From contig NZ_MWSM01000012.1 of NCBI RefSeq assembly GCF_002087075.1, forward strand, positions 17,178 to 73,385: a stretch of 56,208 nucleotides of DNA, written 5' to 3'. The stretch's first letter is position 1. Each line of letters starts with the position of its first letter. Shown here in pieces: positions 21,562-29,700 of this stretch. Position numbers and translations under genes: made by a program. Under the pieces are notes generated by a model that saw nothing but the letters and a program-made list of their open reading frames with translations, was not told the origin of the DNA and ran no database searches. The stretch is from Streptococcus pseudopneumoniae ATCC BAA-960 = CCUG 49455. Its GTDB lineage: Bacteria; Bacillota; Bacilli; Lactobacillales; Streptococcaceae.

Positions 21562-22177
21562 TATTAAAACGTTGGCTCTAAAATATGGGGGCTATACAAG
21601 TCTGGACAAGGTCTATCTGGATCAGCTTCTAGCTGGAAAGACAGAGCAGGAGCAGTTGGCTCTTATCACACCTCCTCCAAGTGTAGTCAATGCTTACTTT
21701 GCAGAACTCTACCAGAAAAAGAGTCCCCAAGCTGCGACGGATTATTTTGCAGAACTCAGTCAGGAACTGAATCTCTACAATGCTGAACCTAGTTTCACTC
21801 TAGAAAATAAGCCTTTTATTCGGCTTAATCTGTCTGGTAAATCCTTTGGTTTTTGTTATGAGAGTGAGGGTCTGGGTCGGATTTTCTCTGAAAATAAAGA
21901 GGTTATTTCAGATGACTTGCTCTTTGAAATTGCGCAAATTTTCCCACATCAACTAGTATTTGAAGAGTCAGGTAAAATTTATCTGAAAGCTGTCGGGGAC
22001 GAGGAAGTTGTTAGCATGGAGAGTCTTACAGCTTTGACTGATTTGGAAAGCTTGGCTGATGGTCGCAAGCGTCTCAAAGGCTACAGCCAAGATGATTTAC
22101 TGCAAGAAGTTTCTGCTTTTTCTGGCAAGCGCTATTTTCGATCGGAAAACCGCACAGCCATGTTATATATTGATTAA
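21554..22177 (+). CDS. Conserved streptococcal protein of unknown function
   Basis: This 207-residue soluble protein has no domain I recognise. Its N-terminal region ([20 protein letters not shown]) and the segment [19 protein letters not shown] are characteristic of an orthologue always found between hflX and rnz in this group. No signal peptide, membrane helix or catalytic motif is evident. It overlaps hflX by eight bases with GGAGG upstream and lies 14 bases before rnz, so it belongs to the same transcript. I do not assign a function. Confidence 0.8.
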   Translation: MTDIKTLALKYGGYTSLDKVYLDQLLAGKTEQEQLALITPPPSVVNAYFAELYQKKSPQAATDYFAELSQELNLYNAEPSFTLENKPFIRLNLSGKSFGFCYESEGLGRIFSENKEVISDDLLFEIAQIFPHQLVFEESGKIYLKAVGDEEVVSMESLTALTDLESLADGRKRLKGYSQDDLLQEVSAFSGKRYFRSENRTAMLYID

Positions 22178-22191
22178 TTAGAAAGTATCGA

Positions 22192-23121
22192 ATGGATATT
22201 CAATTTTTAGGAACGGGGGCTGGTCAGCCCTCTAAAGCCCGCAACGTCTCCAGTCTCGCCCTGAAACTCTTGGACGAGATTAACGAAGTCTGGCTCTTTG
22301 ACTGTGGAGAAGGTACGCAAAATCGTATTCTTGAAACCACGATTCGACCACGTAAGGTCAGCAAAATCTTTATCACTCACTTGCATGGAGACCACATTTT
22401 TGGCTTGCCAGGTTTCCTTTCTAGCCGTGCTTTTCAGGCCAATGAAGAGCAGACAGATTTGGAAATCTATGGACCTCAAGGCATCAAGTCATTTGTCTTA
22501 ACCAGCCTTCGTGTGTCAGGTTCGCGTCTGCCTTATCGTATTCATTTTCATGAGTTTGACCAAGATTCTTTAGGAAAAATCCTTGAGACCGATAAATTTA
22601 CGGTGTATGCAGAAGAGCTGGACCACACTATTTTCTGTGTTGGTTATCGTGTTATCCAAAAGGATCTAGAAGGAACGCTGGATGCTGAAAAACTCAAGGC
22701 GGCAGGTGTCCCATTTGGCCCACTTTTTGGGAAAATCAAAAACGGCCAGGATGTAGTTCTCGAAGATGGGACTGAAATCAAGGCAGCTGACTATATCTCA
22801 GCTCCCCGTCCAGGTAAGATTATTACCATTCTTGGTGACACCCGCAAAACCAATGCTAGTGTGCGTCTAGCTGTCAATGCCGATGTCCTTGTCCATGAAT
22901 CGACTTATGGCAAGGGTGATGAAAAAATTGCTCGTAACCATGGCCACTCTACTAACATGCAAGCTGCACAAGTAGCAGTAGAAGCAGGTGCCAAACGCCT
23001 CTTGCTCAACCATATCAGTGCCCGTTTCCTCTCAAAAGATATCAGCAAGCTCAAGAAAGATGCTGCTAGCATTTTTGAAAATGTCCATGTGGTCAAAGAC
23101 TTGGAAGAAGTGGAAATCTAA
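22192..23121 (+). CDS. rnz: Ribonuclease Z
   Basis: This 309-residue metallo-beta-lactamase-fold nuclease trims 3' trailers of tRNA precursors that lack an encoded CCA. The N-terminus [16 protein letters not shown] is typical, and the zinc-binding motif is [13 protein letters not shown]. Further ligands are the Asp in ILGDTRKT and the His in [11 protein letters not shown] and NHISARF. The C-terminal segments match bacterial tRNase Z of about 305-310 residues. It sits downstream of the tRNA-modifying MiaA in the same gene string. Confidence 0.95.
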   Translation: MDIQFLGTGAGQPSKARNVSSLALKLLDEINEVWLFDCGEGTQNRILETTIRPRKVSKIFITHLHGDHIFGLPGFLSSRAFQANEEQTDLEIYGPQGIKSFVLTSLRVSGSRLPYRIHFHEFDQDSLGKILETDKFTVYAEELDHTIFCVGYRVIQKDLEGTLDAEKLKAAGVPFGPLFGKIKNGQDVVLEDGTEIKAADYISAPRPGKIITILGDTRKTNASVRLAVNADVLVHESTYGKGDEKIARNHGHSTNMQAAQVAVEAGAKRLLLNHISARFLSKDISKLKKDAASIFENVHVVKDLEEVEI

Positions 23122-23141
23122 AAGATTGAGAAAGGATAAGT

Positions 23142-23897
23142 ATGCGTACTATTCTCATTACTGGCGCTAGTGGTGGTCTAGCTCAAGAAATGGTCAAACT
23201 TTTACCAGAAGACCAGCTCATCTTGCTTGGTAGAAATAAGGAAAAATTAGCCCAACTCTACGGAAACCATCCCCATGCAGAATTGATTGAAATCGATATT
23301 ACCGATGATTCAGCCTTAGAAACTCTGGTAACTGACCTCTATCTCCGCTATGGCGAGATTGATGTTTTGATAAACAACGCTGGTTACGGGATTTTTGAGG
23401 AATTTGACCAGATTTCTGACCAAGATATTCACCAGATGTTTGAGGTCAATACTTTTGCCCTGATGAACCTGTCTCGACACCTTGCGGCTCGTATGAAAGA
23501 CAGTCGAAAAGGTCATATCATCAATATTATCAGCATGGCAGGTTTAATCGCTACTGGCAAGTCCAGTCTCTACTCAGCTACCAAGTTTGCGGCCATTGGT
23601 TTTTCAAATGCTCTGCGCCTCGAACTCATGTCCTACGGTGTTTATGTAACGACGGTTAATCCAGGACCAATCCGTACAGGATTTTTCGACCAAGCCGACC
23701 CAGATGGCACCTATCTCAAATCGGTTGACCGCTTCCTTTTAGAACCAGATGCAGTGGCTAAAAAGATTGTCAAGACTATAGGAAAAAATAAACGGGAACT
23801 CAATCTCCCAGTTTTGTTGAACCTAGCCCATAAGTTTTATACCCTTTTTCCCAAGCTAGCTGATAAGTTGGCAGGGGAAACTTTTAATTATAAATAA
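23142..23897 (+). CDS. Short-chain dehydrogenase/reductase
   Basis: This 251-residue NAD(P)-dependent oxidoreductase has the SDR fold. The cofactor-binding loop is TGASGGLAQE near residue 7. The NNAGYG motif, the catalytic Ser in IISMAG, and the YSATK active site (Tyr and Lys) are intact, and PGPIRTGF follows. The C-terminal helix pattern resembles the YqjQ/DltE-like subgroup. It starts 20 bases after rnz with AAAGGA upstream and ends the operon before a strong terminator. The substrate is unknown. Confidence 0.88.
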   Translation: MRTILITGASGGLAQEMVKLLPEDQLILLGRNKEKLAQLYGNHPHAELIEIDITDDSALETLVTDLYLRYGEIDVLINNAGYGIFEEFDQISDQDIHQMFEVNTFALMNLSRHLAARMKDSRKGHIINIISMAGLIATGKSSLYSATKFAAIGFSNALRLELMSYGVYVTTVNPGPIRTGFFDQADPDGTYLKSVDRFLLEPDAVAKKIVKTIGKNKRELNLPVLLNLAHKFYTLFPKLADKLAGETFNYK

Positions 23898-23900
23898 AAA

Positions 23901-23945
23901 AGAACCAATGTGCAGGTTGTTGCTAACCTACATATTGGTTCTTAT
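23901..23945. terminator. Bidirectional terminator between the SDR gene and the LysR regulator
   Basis: AGAACCAATGTGCAGGTT and AACCTACATATTGGTTCT pair almost fully around a short loop, with A-rich left and T-rich right flanks. It serves the converging genes on both strands. Confidence 0.85.
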
Positions 23946-23951
23946 CATTTC

Positions 23952-24860
23952 TCAACTATCAAACTGGACTTCTTCTAGTAGATAGTCGATAAAGCGTTCG
24001 CCCATCTTAGATAGGCTGGTTTTTTCATGCTGGATATAGACCAGCTCAATTGGATCATCAATATCCAGTGGGATAGAAACGATATTGTCTCCGTTGAGGT
24101 TGCTGTTCAAAATCCCTGTCGCAATGGTATAACCGTCCAAACCAATCAAGAGATTAAAGAGGGTGGCACGGTCACTAACCACAATGGATTTCTTGTGGTG
24201 CTCTTGAGATAGAATCTCTTCAGAGAAGTAGAAGGAATTGTGTGTCCCTTGGTCATAGCTGAGATAAGGGAAGTTTTCCAAATCAGATAGTTTGACCTTG
24301 TCTTTCTTTGCCAGAGGATTGGTCTTGCTGACAAAGATATGGGGCTGGGCTGTGAAGAGATGGTGAGCCAGCAGGTGGTTGTCATCCAGCATTTTGGTTA
24401 AAACATCACGGTTGTAGCTGTTTAAGAAGAGGACACCGACCTCACTACGGAAGTTCTTGACGTCATCGATAATCTCCCAAGTCCGCGTTTCACGAAGAAA
24501 AAGCTCGTATTTTTCCATATCACTTTTCTTGAGTAGAGAGACGAAAGCGTTGACCACAAAGGCATAGTGCTGGGAGGAAACGCTAAAGAGTTCGCGGTGG
24601 GCAACAGGATTTTTATAGCGTTCTTCCAGAAGCTGGGTCTGCTCGACAACCTGACGGGCATAAGAGAGGAACTCCATCCCATCACGGGTCAAGGTGATAC
24701 CCTTGGGATTTCGGATAAAAATCTCAATCCCCATTTCATTTTCCAAGTCTCTCACAGCATTGGAAAGACTCGGTTGGGTGATAAAGAGTTGCTTGGCTGC
24801 CTCATTCATGGAGCCAGTTTCGACGATTTTGATAATATAGTGTAATTGTTGAATTCTCAT
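23952..24860 (-). CDS. LysR-family transcriptional regulator (CpsY/MetR-like)
   Basis: This 302-residue regulator has an N-terminal winged helix (MRIQQLHYIIKIVETGSMNE, then AAKQLFITQPSLSNAVRDLE) and a C-terminal periplasmic-binding-like effector domain. The sequence resembles streptococcal CpsY/MtaR, which in related species affects methionine uptake and envelope genes; that function is by analogy only. The ATG at 24860 is used because the LysR domain begins there; the longer open frame upstream adds residues with no family match. It faces the SDR gene across a shared terminator and diverges from yqgQ. Confidence 0.88.
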   Translation of the reverse strand: MRIQQLHYIIKIVETGSMNEAAKQLFITQPSLSNAVRDLENEMGIEIFIRNPKGITLTRDGMEFLSYARQVVEQTQLLEERYKNPVAHRELFSVSSQHYAFVVNAFVSLLKKSDMEKYELFLRETRTWEIIDDVKNFRSEVGVLFLNSYNRDVLTKMLDDNHLLAHHLFTAQPHIFVSKTNPLAKKDKVKLSDLENFPYLSYDQGTHNSFYFSEEILSQEHHKKSIVVSDRATLFNLLIGLDGYTIATGILNSNLNGDNIVSIPLDIDDPIELVYIQHEKTSLSKMGERFIDYLLEEVQFDS

Positions 24861-24935
24861 GTTTTTATTGTACCACACTTGTGTCAGAATCGCCAAAGAA
24901 GATAGGAAAATCAGGAGTATTGTGTGAGTCTCTTC

Positions 24936-24964
24936 TTGAAAAAAAGACAAAATTTTGCTAGAAT
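24936..24964 (+). promoter_or_regulatory. Promoter of yqgQ and the rhodanese-like gene
   Basis: TTGAAA and TAGAAT are separated by 17 bases. The start codon of the next gene follows eight bases after the -10 box, so the leader is very short, at most a few bases. Confidence 0.6.
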
Positions 24965-24971
24965 GAGTCTT

Positions 24972-25193
24972 ATGAAAACATTCTATGATGTGCAACAATT
25001 CCTCAAACGATTTGGCATTATTGTTTATATGGGAAAACGCTTATATGATATTGAACTGATGAAGTTGGAGCTCTCTCGAATTTACGATGCAGGGTTGATG
25101 GACAAATTAGACTATCTAGAAGCAGAAGCGGTTCTTCGCAGAGAGCACAAGGTAGAATTGGATTATATTGAGAAAAATGGAGAAAAGAACTAA
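24972..25193 (+). CDS. yqgQ: YqgQ family (DUF910) protein
   Basis: This 73-residue cytoplasmic protein has the conserved YqgQ signature: MKTFYDVQQFLKRFGIIVYM, then GKRLYDIELMKLELSRIYD and a helical, charged tail. The family folds as a small helical bundle; its role is not established. The ATG at 24972 is preceded by only a weak GAATGAG site, and it lies very close to the promoter, so the mRNA may be nearly leaderless. The stop codon overlaps the next start (TAATG). In several Firmicutes yqgQ lies near glucokinase, as it does more loosely here. Confidence 0.88.
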   Translation: MKTFYDVQQFLKRFGIIVYMGKRLYDIELMKLELSRIYDAGLMDKLDYLEAEAVLRREHKVELDYIEKNGEKN

Positions 25194-25573
25194 TGGTTAC
25201 TTGGATTTTGTGGGCACTTATACTAGCAATGTTGGCATGGATGGGTTTTAACTATCTTCGTATTCGCCGTGCGGCTAAAATTGTAGACAATGAGGAGTTT
25301 GAAGCCTTGATTCGTACGGGTCAATTGATTGATTTGCGCGACCCAGCAGAATTCCACAGAAAACATATCCTTGGTGCCCGCAATATTCCTTCAAGTCAGT
25401 TGAAGACGAGTCTTGCAGCCCTTCGTAAGGATAAACCTGTCCTTCTCTACGAAAACCAACGTGCGCAACGAGTTACAAATGCAGCCCTTTACTTGAAAAA
25501 ACAAGGTTTTTCTGAGATTTATATCCTTTCTTATGGTTTGGATTCTTGGAAAGGGAAAGTGAAGACTAGCTAA
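25193..25573 (+). CDS. Membrane-anchored rhodanese-like domain protein
   Basis: This 126-residue protein has an N-terminal membrane helix (about 3-19) followed by a rhodanese fold containing LIDLRDPAEFHRKHILGARNIP. In active rhodaneses the loop after the LLY strand begins with a cysteine. Here that position reads LLYENQRAQR, with no cysteine in the whole domain, so sulfur transfer by the usual route is not possible. It may bind a ligand or partner instead. It is translationally coupled to yqgQ (TAATG overlap). Confidence 0.82.
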   Translation: MVTWILWALILAMLAWMGFNYLRIRRAAKIVDNEEFEALIRTGQLIDLRDPAEFHRKHILGARNIPSSQLKTSLAALRKDKPVLLYENQRAQRVTNAALYLKKQGFSEIYILSYGLDSWKGKVKTS

Positions 25574-25659
25574 CATTCTGTAAAAATCTGTCGAATGATA
25601 GATAAAGCTAGCATTTTATGGTATCATCATTTATATTAATTTTAAGGAGATTTTATAAT

Positions 25660-25893
25660 ATGAATTCACAAGAAAAGAAAAAACCTTCACTTATTTTAGG
25701 TATCTTATCTATCGTCCTTGGTTTGCTTTCTCCAATAGTGAGTCTGATTTTGGGGATCATAGGATTGGTTTTGGCTTTTTCATACCAAAAAGAATCTGGA
25801 CTGGACTATAAAACAGAAAAAATTCTCAACATCGTAGGACTTGTAGTTTCTGTTCTTAACTGGATTCTAACAATCGCAGTAGTTTTTAGATAA
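25660..25893 (+). CDS. Small two-helix membrane protein (DUF4190-like)
   Basis: This 77-residue membrane protein starts MNSQEKKKPSLILGILSIV and has one long hydrophobic hairpin (about 10-40) rich in Gly, Ile and Leu, a short polar loop with DYKTEK, and a last helix (about 53-75). The pattern resembles DUF4190-type proteins; the function is unknown. AAGGAG lies 12 bases before the ATG. It is monocistronic and ends in a terminator shared with rsuA. Confidence 0.75.
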   Translation: MNSQEKKKPSLILGILSIVLGLLSPIVSLILGIIGLVLAFSYQKESGLDYKTEKILNIVGLVVSVLNWILTIAVVFR

Positions 25894-25904
25894 GCAAAAA
25901 AACA

Positions 25905-25933
25905 AAAAAGCTTTAGTTTTAAAGCTTTTTTTA
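25905..25933. terminator. Bidirectional terminator between the small membrane gene and rsuA
   Basis: AAAAAGCTTTA and TAAAGCTTTTT pair around a GTTT loop, with A-rich and T-rich flanks on either side. Confidence 0.85.
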
Positions 25934-25935
25934 TT

Positions 25936-26661
25936 TTATCGACTCATCTCTAAATAGTTTTTAATGATTTGTAACTCTTTTTGGTTCAAAGGGAGGTAGT
26001 TACCTTCTGCTAAATCTGGGTTCAATGTAAAGTCCCCAAATTGGATTCTCTTGAGGCTAGTCACCTTAACACCAACCGAGAGAAACATTTTCTTGATTTG
26101 ATGAAATTTTCCTTCTGAAATGGTGATGGAGGCTCGACTGAGGGAAGGACTTGCAGATAGAATTTCTAGTCTTGCAGGTTTACAGACAGTACCATCTAAA
26201 AAGACAATTCCCTTTTGAAAGACTTGGATATGGTCAGGTGTTAGAAGTCCATTGACTTCAACTTGATAAGTCTTATCGACATGATATTGGGGATGGAGGA
26301 GCTGAAAGCCCAAGGGACCGTTATCGGTCAAGAGGAGGAGTCCCGTTGTATCTCGGTCCAGTCGGCCAACGGCATAGAGCTTGTCAGACTGGATGTCAGA
26401 TGGAAGCAGGTCCATGACGGTCGGAAGTTCCTTGTCTTTGTTGGCTGTCACGACACCAGCAGGTTTATGAAGCATAAGATAGGTGTGTTCATAGCCTTGA
26501 ATGATTCGATCCTGAAAAAGGAGTTCTTGTAGTCCTGTATCGATATTTTGAGCTAGGGAGCGGGCTGGGCAACCATCGACTAGAATTTCCCCTCTGAGGA
26601 GTGCTTGCTTCATGGCCTTTCGGCTAACTTTTTCTTGGGCTAATAAATTATCTAAACGCAT
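25936..26661 (-). CDS. rsuA: 16S rRNA pseudouridine(516) synthase (RsuA family)
   Basis: This 241-residue enzyme isomerises a uridine in small-subunit rRNA. An S4 RNA-binding domain lies at the N-terminus (MRLDNLLAQEKVSRKAMKQA). The catalytic motif GRLDRDTTGLLLLT holds the essential Asp, and KTYQVEV and SEGKFHQIKKMF are further family motifs. Exact target specificity, U516 versus another RsuA/RluB/E/F site, cannot be proven from sequence; single-copy Firmicute members are usually RsuA. It faces away from typA. Confidence 0.88.
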   Translation of the reverse strand: MRLDNLLAQEKVSRKAMKQALLRGEILVDGCPARSLAQNIDTGLQELLFQDRIIQGYEHTYLMLHKPAGVVTANKDKELPTVMDLLPSDIQSDKLYAVGRLDRDTTGLLLLTDNGPLGFQLLHPQYHVDKTYQVEVNGLLTPDHIQVFQKGIVFLDGTVCKPARLEILSASPSLSRASITISEGKFHQIKKMFLSVGVKVTSLKRIQFGDFTLNPDLAEGNYLPLNQKELQIIKNYLEMSR

Positions 26662-26774
26662 ACTGTGCCTATCTTATCATAAGTCGCTTGCTTTGAAAAG
26701 GCTTGACGTGAAAAGAAAAGCGGAGTGAAAACATTTACACTTGCTTGAGTTATGTTATTTACTTGAAATTATGG

Positions 26775-26780
26775 TATAAT
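26775..26780 (+). promoter_or_regulatory. Extended -10 box of typA
   Basis: ATGGTATAAT is a TGn-extended -10 box 40 bases before the typA start. The matching -35 position (26752-26757) is poor. Confidence 0.55.
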
Positions 26781-26820
26781 CGTTCAGTTAGAAAATAAAT
26801 TTTGAATATTAGAGGAAATC

Positions 26821-28662
26821 ATGACAAAATTAAGAGAAGATATCCGTAACATTGCGATTATCGCCCACGTTGACCACGGTAAAACAACCCTCGTTGACGA
26901 ATTATTGAAACAATCAGAAACGCTTGATGCACGTACTGAATTGGCTGAGCGTGCTATGGACTCAAACGATATCGAAAAAGAGCGTGGAATTACCATCCTT
27001 GCTAAAAATACGGCTGTTGCTTACAACGGAACTCGTATCAACATCATGGACACACCAGGACACGCGGACTTCGGTGGAGAAGTTGAGCGTATCATGAAAA
27101 TGGTTGACGGTGTTGTCTTGGTCGTAGATGCCTACGAAGGAACCATGCCACAAACTCGTTTCGTATTGAAAAAAGCTTTGGAACAAGACCTTGTCCCAAT
27201 CGTGGTTGTCAATAAAATCGATAAACCATCAGCTCGTCCAGCAGAAGTAGTGGACGAAGTCTTGGAACTGTTCATCGAGCTTGGTGCAGATGACGACCAG
27301 CTTGACTTCCCAGTGGTCTATGCTTCAGCGATCAACGGAACTTCTTCATTGTCAGATGATCCAGCTGACCAAGAAGCTACTATGGCACCAATCTTTGACA
27401 CAATTATCGACCACATCCCGGCTCCAGTAGATAACTCAGATGAGCCTTTGCAGTTCCAAGTATCACTTTTGGACTACAATGACTTCGTTGGACGTATTGG
27501 TATCGGTCGTGTCTTCCGTGGTACTGTTAAAGTTGGGGACCAAGTTACCCTTTCTAAACTTGACGGCACAACTAAAAACTTCCGTGTTACAAAACTCTTC
27601 GGTTTCTTTGGTTTGGAACGTCGTGAAATCCAAGAAGCAAAAGCAGGTGACTTGATTGCCGTTTCAGGTATGGAAGACATCTTTGTCGGTGAAACCATTA
27701 CTCCTACAGACGCAGTTGAAGCTCTTCCAATTCTACACATCGATGAGCCAACTCTTCAAATGACTTTCTTGGTCAACAACTCACCATTTGCTGGTAAAGA
27801 AGGTAAATGGGTAACTTCTCGTAAGGTGGAAGAACGCTTGCAGGCAGAATTGCAAACAGACGTTTCCCTTCGTGTTGACCCAACTGATTCACCAGATAAA
27901 TGGACTGTTTCAGGACGTGGAGAATTGCACTTGTCAATCCTTATCGAAACAATGCGTCGTGAGGGATATGAACTTCAAGTATCTCGTCCAGAAGTTATCG
28001 TAAAAGAAATCGACGGTGTTAAATGTGAGCCATTTGAGCGTGTACAAATCGATACTCCAGAAGAATACCAAGGATCTGTTATCCAAAGCCTTTCTGAACG
28101 TAAGGGTGAAATGTTGGATATGATTTCAACTGGTAATGGTCAAACTCGTTTGGTCTTCCTTGTTCCAGCGCGTGGTTTGATTGGATACTCAACTGAGTTC
28201 TTGTCAATGACTCGTGGTTACGGTATCATGAACCATACCTTTGACCAATACTTGCCATTGATTCCAGGTGAAATTGGTGGTCGTCACCGTGGTGCCCTTG
28301 TTTCTATCGATGCTGGTAAGGCTACAACTTACTCTATCATGTCTATCGAAGAACGCGGTACTATCTTTGTCAACCCAGGTACTGAAGTTTACGAAGGAAT
28401 GATCATCGGTGAAAACTCTCGTGAAAACGACTTGACAGTTAACATCACTAAGGCGAAGCAAATGACCAACGTTCGTTCAGCTACTAAGGACCAAACAGCT
28501 GTTATCAAGACTCCTCGTATCTTGACACTTGAAGAGTCTCTTGAGTTCTTGAACGACGATGAGTACATGGAAGTAACGCCTGAGTCTATCCGTTTGCGTA
28601 AACAAATCCTTAACAAGGCAGAGCGTGAGAAAGCTAACAAGAAGAAAAAATCAGCTGAATAA
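26821..28662 (+). CDS. typA: Ribosome-associated translational GTPase TypA/BipA
   Basis: This 613-residue translation-factor GTPase is related to EF-G and acts in 50S assembly and stress adaptation. G1 is [15 protein letters not shown]2 lies in RGITI, G3 is [11 protein letters not shown], and G4 is [13 protein letters not shown]-like domains III and V follow, then the TypA-specific C-terminal domain. Codon use is strongly biased to the preferred set, which suggests high expression. AGAGGA serves as the ribosome site. A DUF3165 gene follows 20 bases later. Confidence 0.96.
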   Translation: MTKLREDIRNIAIIAHVDHGKTTLVDELLKQSETLDARTELAERAMDSNDIEKERGITILAKNTAVAYNGTRINIMDTPGHADFGGEVERIMKMVDGVVLVVDAYEGTMPQTRFVLKKALEQDLVPIVVVNKIDKPSARPAEVVDEVLELFIELGADDDQLDFPVVYASAINGTSSLSDDPADQEATMAPIFDTIIDHIPAPVDNSDEPLQFQVSLLDYNDFVGRIGIGRVFRGTVKVGDQVTLSKLDGTTKNFRVTKLFGFFGLERREIQEAKAGDLIAVSGMEDIFVGETITPTDAVEALPILHIDEPTLQMTFLVNNSPFAGKEGKWVTSRKVEERLQAELQTDVSLRVDPTDSPDKWTVSGRGELHLSILIETMRREGYELQVSRPEVIVKEIDGVKCEPFERVQIDTPEEYQGSVIQSLSERKGEMLDMISTGNGQTRLVFLVPARGLIGYSTEFLSMTRGYGIMNHTFDQYLPLIPGEIGGRHRGALVSIDAGKATTYSIMSIEERGTIFVNPGTEVYEGMIIGENSRENDLTVNITKAKQMTNVRSATKDQTAVIKTPRILTLEESLEFLNDDEYMEVTPESIRLRKQILNKAEREKANKKKKSAE

Positions 28663-28681
28663 GAGCTAGAAAGAGAGAAAG

Positions 28682-28936
28682 ATGGTCTATTTAGTCCTAG
28701 GGATTTTACTGCTCCTACTCTATGTATTTGCGACACCAGAAAGTATTAAAGGGACAGTCAATATCGTCGCTATGGTATGTATTTTAGTGGCACTTTTGGT
28801 TTTGTTGGCTCTATCTTTTCTGAAAATTTTTCAATTACCAACAGAAATGTTCCTAGCAATAGCCATGTTAATCCTAGCTTACTTTAGTGTGAGAGACATC
28901 ACACTCATGCCAGTCAAAAAAGGTAAAAGAAGATAA
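28682..28936 (+). CDS. DUF3165 family membrane protein
   Basis: This 84-residue protein has three hydrophobic segments (about 2-18, 22-48 and 54-70) and a basic tail (KKGKRR). It resembles the streptococcal family DUF3165, of unknown function. It begins 20 bases after typA behind AGAAAGAG and shares its transcript, and the terminator follows the stop. Confidence 0.78.
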   Translation: MVYLVLGILLLLLYVFATPESIKGTVNIVAMVCILVALLVLLALSFLKIFQLPTEMFLAIAMLILAYFSVRDITLMPVKKGKRR

Positions 28937-28937
28937 A

Positions 28938-28963
28938 AAAGAGAGTTTTGGCTCTCTTTTTTT
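28938..28963 (+). terminator. Terminator after typA-DUF3165
   Basis: AGAGAG and CTCTCT pair around TTTTGG and are followed by seven T. Confidence 0.8.
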
Positions 28964-28973
28964 GGTAGGAATT

Positions 28974-29099
28974 TTACAATAGTTTGAATTGTTTTTTTAC
29001 TATAACATCATCTCTTTTACTTGGATAATATGAATGGGAAAAACTTGAATAAAATTTGTCAATGACATCTATTTTATATTTGGTTAGTACTGGTTGCAT
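28974..29099 (-). CDS. Possible 41-residue protein, uncertain
   Basis: An ATG-initiated frame on the minus strand encodes 41 residues beginning MQPVLTKYKIDVIDKFYSSF and ending KKQFKLL. It is polar, with no membrane segment. No Shine-Dalgarno sequence is evident upstream. It fills part of the AT-rich gap (28964-29205) that otherwise holds no gene I can support. It may be a chance frame or the remnant of a longer gene. Confidence 0.22.
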   Translation of the reverse strand: MQPVLTKYKIDVIDKFYSSFSHSYYPSKRDDVIVKKQFKLL

Positions 29100-29125
29100 A
29101 TTATTTTGAAATAAAACTACTATAT

Positions 29126-29175
29126 AATATTATTCATATAGGTAATATAAAAATATTATTCATAAAGGTAATATA
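29126..29175 (+). repeat. 24-base direct repeat upstream of the bacteriocin promoter
   Basis: The sequence AATATTATTCATATAGGTAA plus ATATA occurs at 29126-29149 and again, with one mismatch, at 29152-29175, a 26-base period. It lies 31 bases upstream of the -35 box, where an activator or repressor could bind. Confidence 0.7.
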
Positions 29176-29205
29176 GTAAAATATCTAAAAAATTCGATTT
29201 TTTCC

Positions 29206-29234
29206 TTGACAACAAATAATAAAAATGCTATTCT
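29206..29234 (+). promoter_or_regulatory. Promoter of the lactococcin-972-type bacteriocin gene
   Basis: TTGACA and TATTCT are separated by exactly 17 bases, a near-consensus promoter. The transcript would have a leader of about 90 bases before the ATG at 29330. Confidence 0.8.
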
Positions 29235-29329
29235 TATTATATAAGAAATCGGTTTCAAAAAAAGAGAGAGGAGGATTTATTTTGTTGCATTGTTGCTCAG
29301 GGTGTGCTTTTTTTGAAAGGAAAAATAAA

Positions 29330-29629
29330 ATGAAAACGAAAAAACATAGATTACTTGCTCTAGCTCTTATTTCAAGCTTTACATTATTGGGAGCTGCATC
29401 AGCTGCTGTACAATATCCAGATGGAGGAGTATGGACATATGGAGAAGGTTCAGGAGGTGGTTGGGCTTTTTCAAATTACTATCATGGTAAAAAATATCAT
29501 TCTTCTTCTCTTGTAAGTAAATGGGATAGTCATTCAGATAAAGGAACAGCAGTTGCAGGGAAAACTTCAGAGGCTTGGATTTGGACTAAATTTGGGGAAC
29601 AAGTAGCATTTTACTATGACTATGACTAA
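29330..29629 (+). CDS. Lactococcin 972 family bacteriocin precursor
   Basis: This 99-residue secreted peptide has a Sec signal (about 1-25: MKTKKHRLLALALISSFTLL ending AASA). The mature part contains GGVWTYGEG, AFSNYYHGKKYHSSS and a C-terminal FYYDYD. The spacing of the aromatic/Gly motifs matches lactococcin 972, a non-pore-forming bacteriocin that binds lipid II. AAAGGAAAA precedes the ATG. The frame is open further upstream (to 29225), but that part adds a Cys-rich stretch without family match and I excluded it. A membrane protein and ABC ATPase typical of this bacteriocin class follow. Confidence 0.88.
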   Translation: MKTKKHRLLALALISSFTLLGAASAAVQYPDGGVWTYGEGSGGGWAFSNYYHGKKYHSSSLVSKWDSHSDKGTAVAGKTSEAWIWTKFGEQVAFYYDYD

Positions 29630-29647
29630 TATTTAGTTTTCTTAGAT

Positions 29648-29684
29648 AATTCCCCTTGTAAGAAATTACAGGGGGGAATTTTGT
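29648..29684 (+). terminator. Intercistronic hairpin after the bacteriocin gene
   Basis: AATTCCCCTTGTAA and TTACAGGGGGGAATT pair around GAAA and are followed by TTTGTTT. The short T-run suggests partial termination, which would let the bacteriocin be made in excess over the transporter genes downstream. Confidence 0.7.
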
Positions 29685-29700
29685 TTACAAGGAGTCTACT

